From the NCBI GenBank assembly GCA_003248755.1, contig QFQW01000084.1:1-16245 (forward strand): DNA of 16,245 nt, given 5' to 3'. Below are positions 1 to 7,239 of this stretch, piece by piece. Source of the stretch: Chryseobacterium sp. GTDB taxonomy: Bacteria > Bacteroidota > Bacteroidia > Flavobacteriales > Weeksellaceae. Numbering within the stretch: position 1 is the stretch's first letter; the number at the start of each line of letters is the position of its first letter. The notes beneath the pieces were generated by a model, which worked only from the letters and a program-made list of their open reading frames with translations, ran no database searches and was not told the DNA's origin. A program made the position numbers and the translations under genes.

Positions 1-84
1 TTGGGATTAAGCCATTTGGATTTAGATTTTTCGGCTTCACTTTGTTTCGCTCAAAATGACAGTTGAATTGGGATTAAGCTATTT
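1..84. repeat. Short direct repeat with spacer at window edge
   Basis: The 17-base unit TTGGGATTAAGCCATTT at 1-17 recurs at 68-84 with one mismatch. The spacer includes a segment (about 34-62) reading CTTCACTTTGTTTCGCTC then AAAATGACAG. That segment resembles the CCTCACTTCGTTCGGAATGACA segment near 1066-1087. It probably belongs to the family of short intergenic repeats dispersed in this type of genome, cut by the window edge. It lies just downstream of the metallopeptidase gene stop. No gene is seen here. Confidence 0.5.
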
Positions 85-100
85 AAACAGGCTCTAAGTT

Positions 101-949
101 TTACAATAATTCGCTAAATGTGTCACCCTGTCTAATGTCTCCGGTATTGTAACCTCTCATAAACCATTCTTCTCTTTGTGCAGAAGAACCATGTGTAAAA
201 CTTTCCTGATTTACATAACCCTGAGCTCTTTTCTGGATGTTATCATCGCCCACTGCTGCTGCTGCACTCATCGCTTCCTGGATATCGCCGGGCTCTAAGA
301 TTTTTTCTCTGTTATCAGTTTGTTTCGCCCAAAGTCCGGCGTAGAAATCGGCTTGAAGCTCGTTGGCCACAGAAATTTTGTTTCCTTGTGCTTCACTTCC
401 TCTTTGGCTAAGCTGGTTAACTTTATCCAATGTTCCTAATAGATTCTGAATATGATGTCCATATTCGTGACCAAGTACATACGCAACGGTGAATTGTCCA
501 ACCCTGGCTCCGAACTTTTGCTGAAGCTCATTGAAGAAACTCATATCGATATAAATGGTTTGGTCTGATGGACAATAAAACGGTCCCATCTCTGACTGTG
601 CCGTACCACAATCTGAACTTGTTGTACTTTCAAATAGCACAACTTTTGCAGGTCTGAATTGGATTCCGTTTTCCTGAAAAACCTTGTTCCATGTTTTTTC
701 GTTTTCTTTAGTCAGCATACTTACCATTTGACCAATGCTGAGTTCTTCTTTGGAAAGTTGTCTCTGCTCAGTTTGCTGAGGGGAAGAAGTTGCACTGTTT
801 TGTAAAATTGCAGAAGGATCGCCTCCTAGAAAGAAAACAATGGCTGCAATAATGATGGTTCCCAATCCTCCACCAACTAGCATTCCGCCTCCACCTCCCG
901 AACCGCGTCTGTCATCTACGTTGTCACTTCTGTCGTTTGTCCATTTCAT
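101..949 (-). CDS. ypfJ: YpfJ-type neutral zinc metallopeptidase (membrane-anchored)
   Basis: The 282-residue product matches the YpfJ/KPN_02809 family of predicted neutral zinc metallopeptidases. It starts with a hydrophilic, Gly-rich segment (residues 10-30). One membrane span follows (about 29-42), then a low-complexity linker (Ser/Gln rich, 50-65) and the catalytic domain outside the cytoplasm. The zincin motif HEYGHH is at 161-166. The downstream ELQAD (197-201) carries the expected third zinc ligand region. Cys114 and Cys126 flank a conserved-looking loop and could form a disulfide. Length and order are usual for the family. The substrate is unknown. It appears monocistronic, with repeats on both sides. 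The family call is firm; the biological role is not known. Confidence 0.9.
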   Translation of the reverse strand: MKWTNDRSDNVDDRRGSGGGGGMLVGGGLGTIIIAAIVFFLGGDPSAILQNSATSSPQQTEQRQLSKEELSIGQMVSMLTKENEKTWNKVFQENGIQFRPAKVVLFESTTSSDCGTAQSEMGPFYCPSDQTIYIDMSFFNELQQKFGARVGQFTVAYVLGHEYGHHIQNLLGTLDKVNQLSQRGSEAQGNKISVANELQADFYAGLWAKQTDNREKILEPGDIQEAMSAAAAVGDDNIQKRAQGYVNQESFTHGSSAQREEWFMRGYNTGDIRQGDTFSELL

Positions 950-1023
950 CTGATAATATTTTGTGTTTTAAAATTAGTATTTTTCTTTTGATATAAAGAA
1001 ATATTTTGGAATATCCTTTATCA

Positions 1024-1160
1024 ATAGCCCCGATAGTAGCGACATCCTTTTTATTTTTTTAGATTCCTCACTTCGTTCGGAATGACAACAGGTTTCAAAA
1101 ACAAAAAAGCTATAGCCCTTCGACAAGCTCAGTATGAACTGATACCAGGCTCCTAAAAAA
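1024..1160. repeat. Composite intergenic repeat cluster
   Basis: The 227-base gap between the peptidase gene and ribH holds three repeat-like pieces end to end. First, TAGCCCCGATAGTAGCGACATCC with a T-rich tail (about 1025-1060). Second, CCTCACTTCGTTCGGAATGACA (about 1066-1087). Third, AAAAAAGCTATAGC followed by CCTTCGACAAGCTCAG and TATGAACTGATA (about 1104-1143). The first piece and the AAAAAAGCTATAGC part look like the two halves of one imperfect stem with the others inserted between or after them. From memory, all three are of kinds common between genes in Chryseobacterium/Flavobacterium genomes. There is no open reading frame here. Confidence 0.5.
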
Positions 1161-1176
1161 TCTACAATCAGAAGTC

Positions 1177-1662
1177 CTAATTTGTTTTATTGTTGAAGTC
1201 AATCATTTTCAGTGCGGTAACTGCTGCTTCTACACCTTTGTTTCCAAGATTCCCTCCACTTCTTGCTATAGATTGCTCTTTGGTGTCATCTGTCAAAACG
1301 CAAAAAATTGCAGGCGTATCGGTCAAGATGTTACAATCTTTGATTCCTTGTGTAACCCCTGAACAAACGTAATCGAAATGTGGTGTTTCTCCACGAATCA
1401 CATTGCCTATAGCGATAACAGCTGCAAACTTGTTTGATTTGCAAAGTTTCATACTTGCAAAACTCAGTTCAAAAGCGCCCGGAACGTAATAGATGTGAAT
1501 GTTTTCTTCTTTGATTCCTTCGGCTTTCAAGGTTTCGACTGCGCCGTTTCGAAGGTTGTAGGTTACGAAATCGTTCCACTCAGAAACAACAATGCCGATT
1601 GAATATTCATCGGCATTGGATATGTTGAGTGGCTTATAATCTGATAGATTAGTTGTTGCCAT
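1177..1662 (-). CDS. ribH: 6,7-dimethyl-8-ribityllumazine synthase
   Basis: This 161-residue protein is lumazine synthase, the penultimate enzyme of riboflavin synthesis. It condenses 5-amino-6-ribitylamino-uracil with 3,4-dihydroxy-2-butanone 4-phosphate. Visible family motifs are VPGAFEL (60-66), the GNVIRGETPHFDYV stretch with catalytic His95, and FCVLTDDTKEQSIAR (120-134), which corresponds to the usual FGVLT-D-EQA-AR segment. Length is typical and one start is obvious. It begins 3 bases after the stop of the TPR membrane protein gene, so the two are almost certainly co-transcribed. No other riboflavin gene is in the window. The N-terminal 17 residues are less conserved, as is normal for the family. 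Confidence 0.97.
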   Translation of the reverse strand: MATTNLSDYKPLNISNADEYSIGIVVSEWNDFVTYNLRNGAVETLKAEGIKEENIHIYYVPGAFELSFASMKLCKSNKFAAVIAIGNVIRGETPHFDYVCSGVTQGIKDCNILTDTPAIFCVLTDDTKEQSIARSGGNLGNKGVEAAVTALKMIDFNNKTN

Positions 1663-1665
1663 TAT

Positions 1666-2370
1666 TTAGTAATATTTTGTCATTTCTATGAAAGCATCGG
1701 ATTGCCCGTTGTCATAGTCCTGATATTTTTCTTCGATTGTAGCAAAGTATTTTTTAGCATCAGCATTTTTCTTAAGTGCCAAAGCCAACATTCCTGCTTT
1801 TTTTGTAAAATAATAAGAAGTGTAAGCATCATCAGAAGCAGAAGAAGCTTTGTCTGCCAATGCCAGCGCATCATCAGCCTTGTTAAGGTTAGATAGACAA
1901 TCTGCCATTGCTCCATATTTCAGAGCAACCAAAACTTTGTTATCCGAACTGAATTTGTCCAACAAGTCGTAAGCTTTCTGATAATTTCCTTTTTTGAATT
2001 CTATTAATCCAGCGTTGTAAGCAGATAATTTACCGGCTTTTGTTCCACTGTACTCATCATAAGTTCCGATGAAACCTGGGTTTGCAACTGATTTCCCACC
2101 AAGGGCAAGGTCTTCTTTTCCATCGGCCAGATTTTTCTGAGCAGCAAGGTAACTTTTTGTAGCTTCCTCATTTTTAGGTCCTAAAATGAATTGCTGATAT
2201 CCGAACCAACCCAAAACAACAACGATTAGAACTCCGAATCCAATGCTAAGCGCTTTTGCATTTTTTTCCAAAAATGACTCGATATTAAGTGCTTCTTTAT
2301 CAAGGTCTTTGAAGAATTCTACTGTTTCTTTTCCTTCTTGTTCGTGGTTTTTGTTATGCTGGTTTGCCAT
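1666..2370 (-). CDS. YfgM-like tetratricopeptide repeat membrane protein
   Basis: A 234-residue protein with a charged N-terminus (1-38), one membrane segment (about 41-64, GFGVLIVVVLGWFGYQQF) and an extracytoplasmic region of short helical repeats. The repeats (for example GLIEFKKGNYQKAYDLLDKF near residues 120-140 and YYFTKKAGMLALALKKNADA near 191-210) fit TPR pattern. This N-in, one-span, TPR-out layout matches YfgM/TPR_21-type ancillary proteins, which in Enterobacteria associate with the Sec translocon and periplasmic chaperones. That role is only inferred here. It heads a two-gene unit with ribH and has its own strong promoter. Bacteroidota genomes often place such a TPR gene beside ribH, from memory. 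Confidence 0.8.
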   Translation of the reverse strand: MANQHNKNHEQEGKETVEFFKDLDKEALNIESFLEKNAKALSIGFGVLIVVVLGWFGYQQFILGPKNEEATKSYLAAQKNLADGKEDLALGGKSVANPGFIGTYDEYSGTKAGKLSAYNAGLIEFKKGNYQKAYDLLDKFSSDNKVLVALKYGAMADCLSNLNKADDALALADKASSASDDAYTSYYFTKKAGMLALALKKNADAKKYFATIEEKYQDYDNGQSDAFIEMTKYY

Positions 2371-2392
2371 AATTTTTTTTATAAATAGAGTG

Positions 2393-2423
2393 CAAATTTA
2401 ATGTTTTCCTTTTGATATGCAAA
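2393..2423 (-). promoter_or_regulatory. Flavobacterial sigma promoter upstream of TPR-ribH
   Basis: On the minus strand a TTTG box (2420-2423) is followed after exactly 19 bases by TAAATTTG (2393-2400). This is a full match to the TTTG-N17-23-TAnnTTTG consensus of the primary sigma factor in Flavobacterium/Bacteroidetes. It lies about 22 bases upstream of the TPR gene start, separating the TPR-ribH unit from the upstream apt gene (82-base gap). Confidence 0.75.
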
Positions 2424-2452
2424 AACTTCTTTTTCTGATGGTTAAATTATTT

Positions 2453-2989
2453 TTAATATTTTAGAATCGAATAAACTTCTGCGTTAAATTTTTTGAGTCT
2501 TTCAACACCATTCAAATCTTTCAAATCAATTAAAAAACTGAATTGTGTAGGAATTGCGCCTTGCTTTGAAACCAATTTTGCGGCAGCTTCTGTAGTTCCG
2601 CCAGTTGCTAAAAGGTCATCATGGATCAAAACGCGTTGTCCTTGTTTCAAATGTCCGGTTTTCATTTCAATTTCTGCAGAACCATATTCCAAATCATATT
2701 TTTCCCCAATAAAAGGAGGTGGAAGTTTGCCTGCTTTTCTAATTAGAACAAAAGGAACATCCAAAGCAACAGCAATGGCAATCCCAAAAAGATAACCTCG
2801 GCTTTCGATGCCACAAACCACATCAATTTTTCCACGGCTGAAATTCGCCAAATCTGCAATTACTTCTTCATATAATTTTGGTTGAAGAAAAATCGGACAA
2901 ATATCCTTGAACTGAATTCCCGGAATCGGAAAGTCCGGAATATTATCTATCGTATCTTCTAATTTCTTTATCAATTCTGCAGATGCCAT
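2453..2989 (-). CDS. apt: Adenine phosphoribosyltransferase
   Basis: A 178-residue cytoplasmic purine-salvage enzyme that makes AMP from adenine and PRPP. Family landmarks are PDFPIPGIQFKDI (18-30), GIESRG (60-65), the RKAGKLP loop (84-90) and the PRPP-binding motif VLIHDDLLATGGT (120-132). Length is standard for bacterial Apt. It starts 9 bases after the stop of the lipoprotein gene upstream, so these two are probably one transcript. The next gene downstream has its own promoter. Identification is secure. Confidence 0.97.
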   Translation of the reverse strand: MASAELIKKLEDTIDNIPDFPIPGIQFKDICPIFLQPKLYEEVIADLANFSRGKIDVVCGIESRGYLFGIAIAVALDVPFVLIRKAGKLPPPFIGEKYDLEYGSAEIEMKTGHLKQGQRVLIHDDLLATGGTTEAAAKLVSKQGAIPTQFSFLIDLKDLNGVERLKKFNAEVYSILKY

Positions 2990-2998
2990 CTTCTATTT

Positions 2999-4162
2999 TT
3001 AATTGTTGATTTTGTAAGTTGTGATTTTCCAGTTGTTGTTAACGGCTTTCAATCCGTAAGTAACATTTAATGAAGTCGTTTTTCCGTTTTTATCTGTCAC
3101 ATCATAAGTCACGTTGACGTTTGCAGAATTATCTTTGTTGTAAGGAACGGCAATGTTTTTTACGCTTATATTTTTAACTGAGCCGAAACCGGAATTCGGG
3201 TTTGAGAATTTGTCATAAGAACCCCAATTCGGATTTTCCGAAGCTTCATAAGCCGCTTTGAAATTCTGAGAAGACAAATTATTCAGGAATTTTGTCACAG
3301 TCGTTTTTGGGTCAGCCGCTACTTTTGCCGGAGCCGGTGGAGGCGTAACAGTTTCTCCAGTTTGAGGGTCAACTTGTGGTTCAGGAACCTGAAGCGAATC
3401 AGAAACGACAGGAGCTGGCGGCGTGTAAAGCGCTTTTCCATTCACAGGAATTCCCATTTTAATCATTTGTAAAAGCTTCTTGGTTGTTTTTACAGTCAGC
3501 TTGATATCAATTTTTTCTTCAAAGATTTTTTCCTTTGGAAGAGAAGAATATTTGATTGTAAATCCTCTGAAAGCTGGGTCTTGCATCAGATTTTTGGAGG
3601 TAGAGATTTTGTTTCCGCCACTTGATATTTCCATTACTGTTTCTAATGCAGCACCTTCAAAGTCAACTTGTTTACCATTATTGTCCACTAATTGTGGGAC
3701 GATGATCAATCCTTTTGAACCAGTTAAACTATCACCGGCTATATTTCTCACAACAATATTAAGTGCAGCCGCATCGATATCGTTCGGGTCTTTTTCAGAA
3801 GCCACTTCGTTTCCAAAGATATTCATTTCACCTAAACTTGGCGGAGCAGTGCTACTCCAATCGATACCATTTTTTTTGGCAACCTGGTCTGCCAAAGCAA
3901 AAATTTCTGCCGTTTTTTTACCATCGAGAAGTTTTCCGAGTGCTGCAATTTCTGCAATATCTCCATCAGCTTCTACACCAAATGTCTTTAGAATATATAA
4001 AGCCTCGTTGAATTTTACTTGTTTCAGTGTTGGAAGACTGGAAGCCATATCATTGATGCTTTCCTGAAAGCTTTTGCGGCTGCTCCCGTCAACACTTGTT
4101 TTTTTGCAACCTACCATCAGAATCAGTAAAGTTGCTAACAGACAGTATTTTATAAATTTCAT
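2999..4162 (-). CDS. Lipoprotein with Pro-rich linker and C-terminal NTF2-like region
   Basis: A 387-residue exported lipoprotein of unknown function. Residues 1-19 form a lipoprotein signal with Cys19 in LMVGC. The first part (about 25-245) is a helical then beta-rich domain that I recall only as an uncharacterised DUF6694-like type. A Pro/Val-rich linker follows (about 250-285, PPAP and VPEPQVDPQTGE). The C-terminal part (about 285-387) has the layout of small DUF4878/NTF2-like domains: a helix (TVTKFLNNLSSQNFKAAYEA), then beta strands ending NNWKITTYKINN. It precedes apt by 9 bases, with no obvious functional link. It is divergent from the RapZ-like gene across a 260-base repeat-bearing gap. 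Lipoprotein status is confident, domain names are tentative. Confidence 0.75.
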   Translation of the reverse strand: MKFIKYCLLATLLILMVGCKKTSVDGSSRKSFQESINDMASSLPTLKQVKFNEALYILKTFGVEADGDIAEIAALGKLLDGKKTAEIFALADQVAKKNGIDWSSTAPPSLGEMNIFGNEVASEKDPNDIDAAALNIVVRNIAGDSLTGSKGLIIVPQLVDNNGKQVDFEGAALETVMEISSGGNKISTSKNLMQDPAFRGFTIKYSSLPKEKIFEEKIDIKLTVKTTKKLLQMIKMGIPVNGKALYTPPAPVVSDSLQVPEPQVDPQTGETVTPPPAPAKVAADPKTTVTKFLNNLSSQNFKAAYEASENPNWGSYDKFSNPNSGFGSVKNISVKNIAVPYNKDNSANVNVTYDVTDKNGKTTSLNVTYGLKAVNNNWKITTYKINN

Positions 4163-4247
4163 TTTGTGTAAGATTTATTTTTAAAAATAAGGATTATGTT
4201 TGATTTGAAACGCCTTATATCAATTAATATGCAAAATTAAATTTTAA

Positions 4248-4370
4248 AACCACATAGGCACATAGGAAAAATGATTTTTTTAATTAATGAAAATTAAAAA
4301 TAGTAAAAATTTGGTCTGTTTTTTCTGTGAAATTCTATTATCGTATAAAAAACTATGTGTCTATGTGGTT
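4248..4370. repeat. Inverted repeat with tandem octamer arms
   Basis: The left arm at 4248-4265 reads AACCACATAGGCACATAG. The right arm at 4353-4370 is its reverse complement with 17 of 18 bases matching. The left arm itself is two copies of CACATAGG in tandem (4251-4258, 4259-4266), so each arm is internally repeated. The AT-rich core of about 87 bases has no open reading frame. The element fills most of the divergent gap between the lipoprotein and RapZ-like genes. A possible -7 box for the lipoprotein gene (TAATTTTG, minus strand 4232-4239) lies just outside it. It resembles small dispersed intergenic repeats recalled from Chryseobacterium-like genomes. Confidence 0.7.
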
Positions 4371-4375
4371 ATATT

Positions 4376-4406
4376 TTTTCAAAGAAAATTAAAAAAAGTA
4401 ACTTTA
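4376..4406 (+). promoter_or_regulatory. Possible promoter of the RapZ-like/MurU-like operon
   Basis: TAACTTTA at 4399-4406 is one base off the TAnnTTTG -7 consensus. It is preceded after 19 bases by TTTT (4376-4379), again one base off TTTG. The start codon at 4423 follows 16 bases later. The position just outside the inverted repeat is suitable. The match is imperfect, so confidence is modest. Confidence 0.35.
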
Positions 4407-4422
4407 CGGAAAATTAAAGTTG

Positions 4423-4854
4423 ATGCAGAACAAATTAGTAATTGATATTCACAGTTTTTCTTATAAAAAAGGAGGTATTCCTAAAGATAATACAGACAAC
4501 GGGGGCGGTTTCGTTTTCGATTGCAGAGGAATTCTGAATCCGGGAAGAATTGAAGAATATAAGACCCAAACAGGAAATGACACTGGGGTTCAAAAATTTT
4601 TGGAAACCAAAACAGAGATGCCGAATTTCTTAAAATCAATTCAAAGTCTTATTTCTATCAGCATTAATAATTATCTGGAAAGAGGTTTTGAAAATCTTCA
4701 AATCAACTTCGGATGTACCGGCGGACAACACCGTTCTGTTTATGCGGCTATCAAAACGGCAGAATTCATTAGAGAAAAATTTCCTGAGGCTGAGGTGAAA
4801 ATCCATCACGATGAACAATTGCATCTTAATCTATCAACAGTTAATGATAATTAG
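4423..4854 (+). CDS. Stand-alone RapZ C-terminal-domain protein
   Basis: A 143-residue protein corresponding to only the C-terminal domain of RapZ (YvcJ), without the N-terminal P-loop kinase domain. Visible marks are DCRGILNPGR (33-42) and the GCTGGQHRS motif (97-105), equivalent to RapZ GCTGGKHRSV. In E. coli this domain senses glucosamine-6-phosphate and binds the sRNA GlmZ. In Bacteroidota it is, from memory, often attached to an AmgK-like sugar kinase next to a MurU-like nucleotidyltransferase. Here the kinase domain is absent and only the nucleotidyltransferase follows (49-base gap), suggesting a role in amino-sugar or cell-wall sugar metabolism. I chose the ATG at 4423 over the TTG three bases upstream. 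Confidence 0.85.
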   Translation: MQNKLVIDIHSFSYKKGGIPKDNTDNGGGFVFDCRGILNPGRIEEYKTQTGNDTGVQKFLETKTEMPNFLKSIQSLISISINNYLERGFENLQINFGCTGGQHRSVYAAIKTAEFIREKFPEAEVKIHHDEQLHLNLSTVNDN

Positions 4855-4896
4855 TAATTGATTTAATTCAATATTTATCATCAATCAATTATCATT
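4843..4896 (+). repeat. AT-rich hairpin across the stop of the RapZ-like gene
   Basis: AATGATAATT (4843-4852) is perfectly complementary to AATTATCATT (4887-4896). A further ATTGAT/ATCAAT pairing lies inside (4857-4862 with 4880-4885). It covers the stop codon of the RapZ-like gene and ends 7 bases before the next start. The stem is AT-only apart from one G-C pair, so stability is low and any effect on translation of the downstream gene is speculative. Confidence 0.4.
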
Positions 4897-4903
4897 TTAA
4901 AAT

Positions 4904-5617
4904 ATGAAAGCATTACTATTTGCTGCGGGAATGGGAACCCGATTAAAACCTTTTACAGATAATCATCCAAAAGCTTTGGCTAAAGTGAATGATGTTACAC
5001 TTCTGGAAAGAAACATCAAATATCTGCAGAGCTACGGAATCAATGATTTTGTCATTAATATTCATCATTTTGGAGGACAGATTCTGGCTTTCTTGGCAGA
5101 AAATGATAACTTCGGAGCCAATATAGAAATCTCAAATGAGTCTGAAGAGCTTCTGGAAACAGGTGGCGGATTGCTCTTTGCGAAAAGATTTCTAGAGAAC
5201 GAGGAAACATTCTTAATTATGAATGTTGATATCCTGACGGACCTTAATATTACTAATTTTATTAAGCTTCATGAGCTCAAAGGTGGATTGGTAACATTAG
5301 CAGTTTCGGACAGAGACAGTTCCAGAAAATTGATGTTCAATGATAAAATGTTCCTGAAAGGCTGGAGAAATCTTTTGACCAACAAAAAAACGGTTGTCGG
5401 CGGCATTTTCAAATTAAGAGAATTGGCTTTCAGTGGAATCCATTGTGTGAATTCTGAGATATTTGGAAAGTTAACCAGAACGGGAAAATTTTCCATTATG
5501 GACGAATATATGGATTTAATGAAAGAAGATATTATTGTAGGTTATCAACATACCTCTAATTTGATTGATGTTGGTAAGCCGGAATCTATTGTAGAAGCAG
5601 AAAAATTATTCAGATGA
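4904..5617 (+). CDS. Nucleotidyltransferase, MurU/GlmU-N-like
   Basis: A 237-residue NTP-transferase-fold enzyme that joins a nucleotide to a sugar-1-phosphate. The signature loop begins at residue 8, AGMGTRLKPFTDNHPKAL, with Lys23 as the usual substrate-binding lysine. NVDILTD (near 107-113) is the metal-binding strand, and IDVGKPESI near the C-terminus supplies the second metal Asp. Length is close to MurU (N-acetylmuramate alpha-1-phosphate uridylyltransferase) and it lacks the left-handed beta-helix of GlmU. Pairing with a RapZ-type domain favours peptidoglycan-sugar recycling, but mannose or other sugar-1-phosphate specificity cannot be excluded. Its last four bases overlap the next gene (ATGA), showing translational coupling. 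Confidence 0.8.
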   Translation: MKALLFAAGMGTRLKPFTDNHPKALAKVNDVTLLERNIKYLQSYGINDFVINIHHFGGQILAFLAENDNFGANIEISNESEELLETGGGLLFAKRFLENEETFLIMNVDILTDLNITNFIKLHELKGGLVTLAVSDRDSSRKLMFNDKMFLKGWRNLLTNKKTVVGGIFKLRELAFSGIHCVNSEIFGKLTRTGKFSIMDEYMDLMKEDIIVGYQHTSNLIDVGKPESIVEAEKLFR

Positions 5618-6324
5618 CACAACAAGACGAAGAAAAAAGATTACACGACAGTCTACGACAGAAAACTTGGGACGAAACCATCACCAAAGACAGCTGGATG
5701 GTTTTCCGGATTATGTCTGAGTTTGTAGATGGTTATGAGAAAATGGTTCGCATTGGACCCTGTGTTTCCATATTTGGTTCAGCTAGACTAAAAGAAGACA
5801 GCTATTATTATAAAATGGCTTCCGATATTGCAAAAAAAATCACGGAAATTGGATTTGGAGTGATTACCGGAGGCGGTCCGGGAATTATGGAAGCTGGAAA
5901 CAGAGGTGCCCAGGGAAACGGAAAATCCATCGGATTGAATATCGAATTACCTTTTGAACAACACTTTAATCCTTATGTTGATAAAGGATATAATATCAAT
6001 TTTGATTATTTTTTCGTTAGAAAGGTAATGTTTGTGAAATATTCGCAAGGATTTGTGGTAATGCCCGGAGGATTCGGAACGTTGGATGAGCTTTCGGAAG
6101 CTTTGACTTTGATTCAAACTAACAAGATTGGAAAGTTTCCAATTGTATTGGTAGGAAGCGAATTTTGGAGCGGACTGTTGGACTGGTTCAAAGGGACATT
6201 ACTGAAAGAAGGATTGATTGCAGAGAAAGACCTGTCGCTTTTCCGGGTGGTAGATACCGCAGAAGATGCAGTTGACCATATCAAATGTTTTTATGATAAA
6301 TATTCTGTTAGTGTTAATTTCTAA
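5614..6324 (+). CDS. LOG-family (TIGR00730) Rossmann protein, putative nucleotide phosphoribohydrolase
   Basis: A 236-residue member of the LOG (Lonely Guy)/TIGR00730 family. Members hydrolyse nucleoside 5'-monophosphates, including cytokinin ribotides, to base and ribose 5-phosphate. The two defining motifs are present: GGGPGIMEAGNRGA (86-99) and PGGFGTLDE (151-159), with the conserved Arg-Lys pair at 136-137. The N-terminal 45 residues are an extra helical extension seen in the longer bacterial subgroup. It overlaps the nucleotidyltransferase stop by four bases and is the third gene of the operon. The family call is firm. The physiological substrate is unknown; a housekeeping nucleotide-salvage role is likelier than cytokinin synthesis. 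Confidence 0.88.
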   Translation: MTQQDEEKRLHDSLRQKTWDETITKDSWMVFRIMSEFVDGYEKMVRIGPCVSIFGSARLKEDSYYYKMASDIAKKITEIGFGVITGGGPGIMEAGNRGAQGNGKSIGLNIELPFEQHFNPYVDKGYNINFDYFFVRKVMFVKYSQGFVVMPGGFGTLDELSEALTLIQTNKIGKFPIVLVGSEFWSGLLDWFKGTLLKEGLIAEKDLSLFRVVDTAEDAVDHIKCFYDKYSVSVNF

Positions 6325-6381
6325 TGTGTGGCATATAATTTGACCTTATATCTTTAATAAAAGTTATTTAATTTTATAAAA

Positions 6382-6855
6382 ATGAAAAAATCTATATTTA
6401 TATTATCTCTGGGAATTTTGCTAATCAGTTTTTTTAGCTTTAATGACGTTGATTTCTTTTCGTCTATGACCAAAGTGGATTATATTGACGGAACCAAAAC
6501 CTTAAAATTCACTACAAAGCTCAACACTTCTCATGTTTCTCAAGCCACAAAAATTGACCCTAATACGGCAGGTTTTGAAGCAGAAGTGAAAAAATATGTA
6601 AATAATAATGTTGATGTTGCTGTAAATGGAGCTCCAAAAGCTTTGACTTTTACAGGAAGCCAAGTGAATGGAGAATCTGTGTGGGTTTATTATGAAGTTG
6701 GCAATATTTCTGACATTTCAAGTTTGAAAATCAAAAACAGTATATTGATTGGTCAGTTTCCAAAACAAGTCAATATTATGAATATAACTTATAAAGGCAA
6801 CCTGAAAACGGTCAACTTCCAAAAAGGAAAAGAATCTGCAGAAGTTACTTTCTAA
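6382..6855 (+). CDS. Exported DUF6702-like protein
   Basis: A 157-residue secreted or periplasmic protein of unknown function. Residues 1-20 form a signal peptide (KK then ILSLGILLISFFSF). The mature part is beta-rich. The opening strand pattern MTKVDYIDGTKTLKFTTKL and the ending VNIMNITYKGNLKTVNFQKG fit my recollection of the DUF6702 family of small Bacteroidota periplasmic proteins. Members are sometimes found beside M1 peptidases, but none is here. It starts 57 bases after the LOG gene and ends at a strong terminator, so it may be the last gene of that operon or a separate unit. No catalytic motif is seen. Confidence 0.55.
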   Translation: MKKSIFILSLGILLISFFSFNDVDFFSSMTKVDYIDGTKTLKFTTKLNTSHVSQATKIDPNTAGFEAEVKKYVNNNVDVAVNGAPKALTFTGSQVNGESVWVYYEVGNISDISSLKIKNSILIGQFPKQVNIMNITYKGNLKTVNFQKGKESAEVTF

Positions 6856-6862
6856 AAAAACT

Positions 6863-6889
6863 AAATCGGCAATTTTGCCGATTTTTTTT
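6863..6889 (+). terminator. Rho-independent terminator, probably bidirectional
   Basis: An 8-base perfect stem AAATCGGC (6863-6870) pairs with GCCGATTT (6877-6884) around a 6-base loop, followed by a T run to 6889. An A run on the left side (6854-6860) provides the U-tract in the opposite direction. It therefore also suits the convergent XRE gene, which ends at 6893. Confidence 0.85.
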
Positions 6890-6892
6890 GTG

Positions 6893-7219
6893 CTATTTTT
6901 CCAATAATTTTCTTAAAATATTAATTTGCGTGTCTTTGCTTTTTACAAGTTCATTTATTAATACTCTGATGTCGTTACTTGCTTCTAATACCTCTTCTTT
7001 TTCATTGTTAACTTGCTCATTAAAAAATCTAAATACAGGTTCTTCCAAGATTTCAGCAATCTGTATCAATCGTTCCGCGGATAACCTGCTTGTCTGATTT
7101 TCTATATTAGTATATGATGCTTGGCTAATATCTAATTTGTAAGCCATATACTCGTGAGAAAATCCTTTATTTTTTCTACAGGTCTTGATTTTATTCAAGA
7201 CTTCCTCAATTTTTGTCAT
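6893..7219 (-). CDS. XRE-family HTH transcriptional regulator
   Basis: A 108-residue DNA-binding protein of the Cro/C1 (XRE) type. Residues 6-62 form the five-helix HTH domain, with the recognition region near YKLDISQASYTNIENQTSRL (27-46) and the usual RLIQIAEILEEPVFRFF tail (50-66). The rest (67-108) is a charged, probably coiled-coil, helix for dimerisation. It has no sensor domain. It diverges from the two small precursor-like genes across 133 bases that contain a perfect palindrome between two TAnnTTTG boxes. It is therefore the likely regulator of that cluster and of itself. It shares the terminator at 6863-6889 with the gene on the other strand. Confidence 0.85.
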   Translation of the reverse strand: MTKIEEVLNKIKTCRKNKGFSHEYMAYKLDISQASYTNIENQTSRLSAERLIQIAEILEEPVFRFFNEQVNNEKEEVLEASNDIRVLINELVKSKDTQINILRKLLEK

Positions 7220-7239
7220 TAGTTTTCATTTGTGCTGTG

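Noticed and set aside
950..1176. Riboswitch (FMN) near ribH
   Set aside because: This gap is downstream of ribH, not upstream. The ribH start is 3 bases from the preceding gene, leaving no room for a leader aptamer, and no FMN-element conserved bases were recognised.
3480..4067. 195-codon open frame on the plus strand
   Set aside because: It lies wholly opposite the lipoprotein gene, whose signal peptide, lipobox and domain pattern are clear. The plus-strand product has no recognisable features.
4248..4370. CRISPR-like array
   Set aside because: Only two octamers per arm in inverted orientation; there are no regularly spaced repeats or cas genes.
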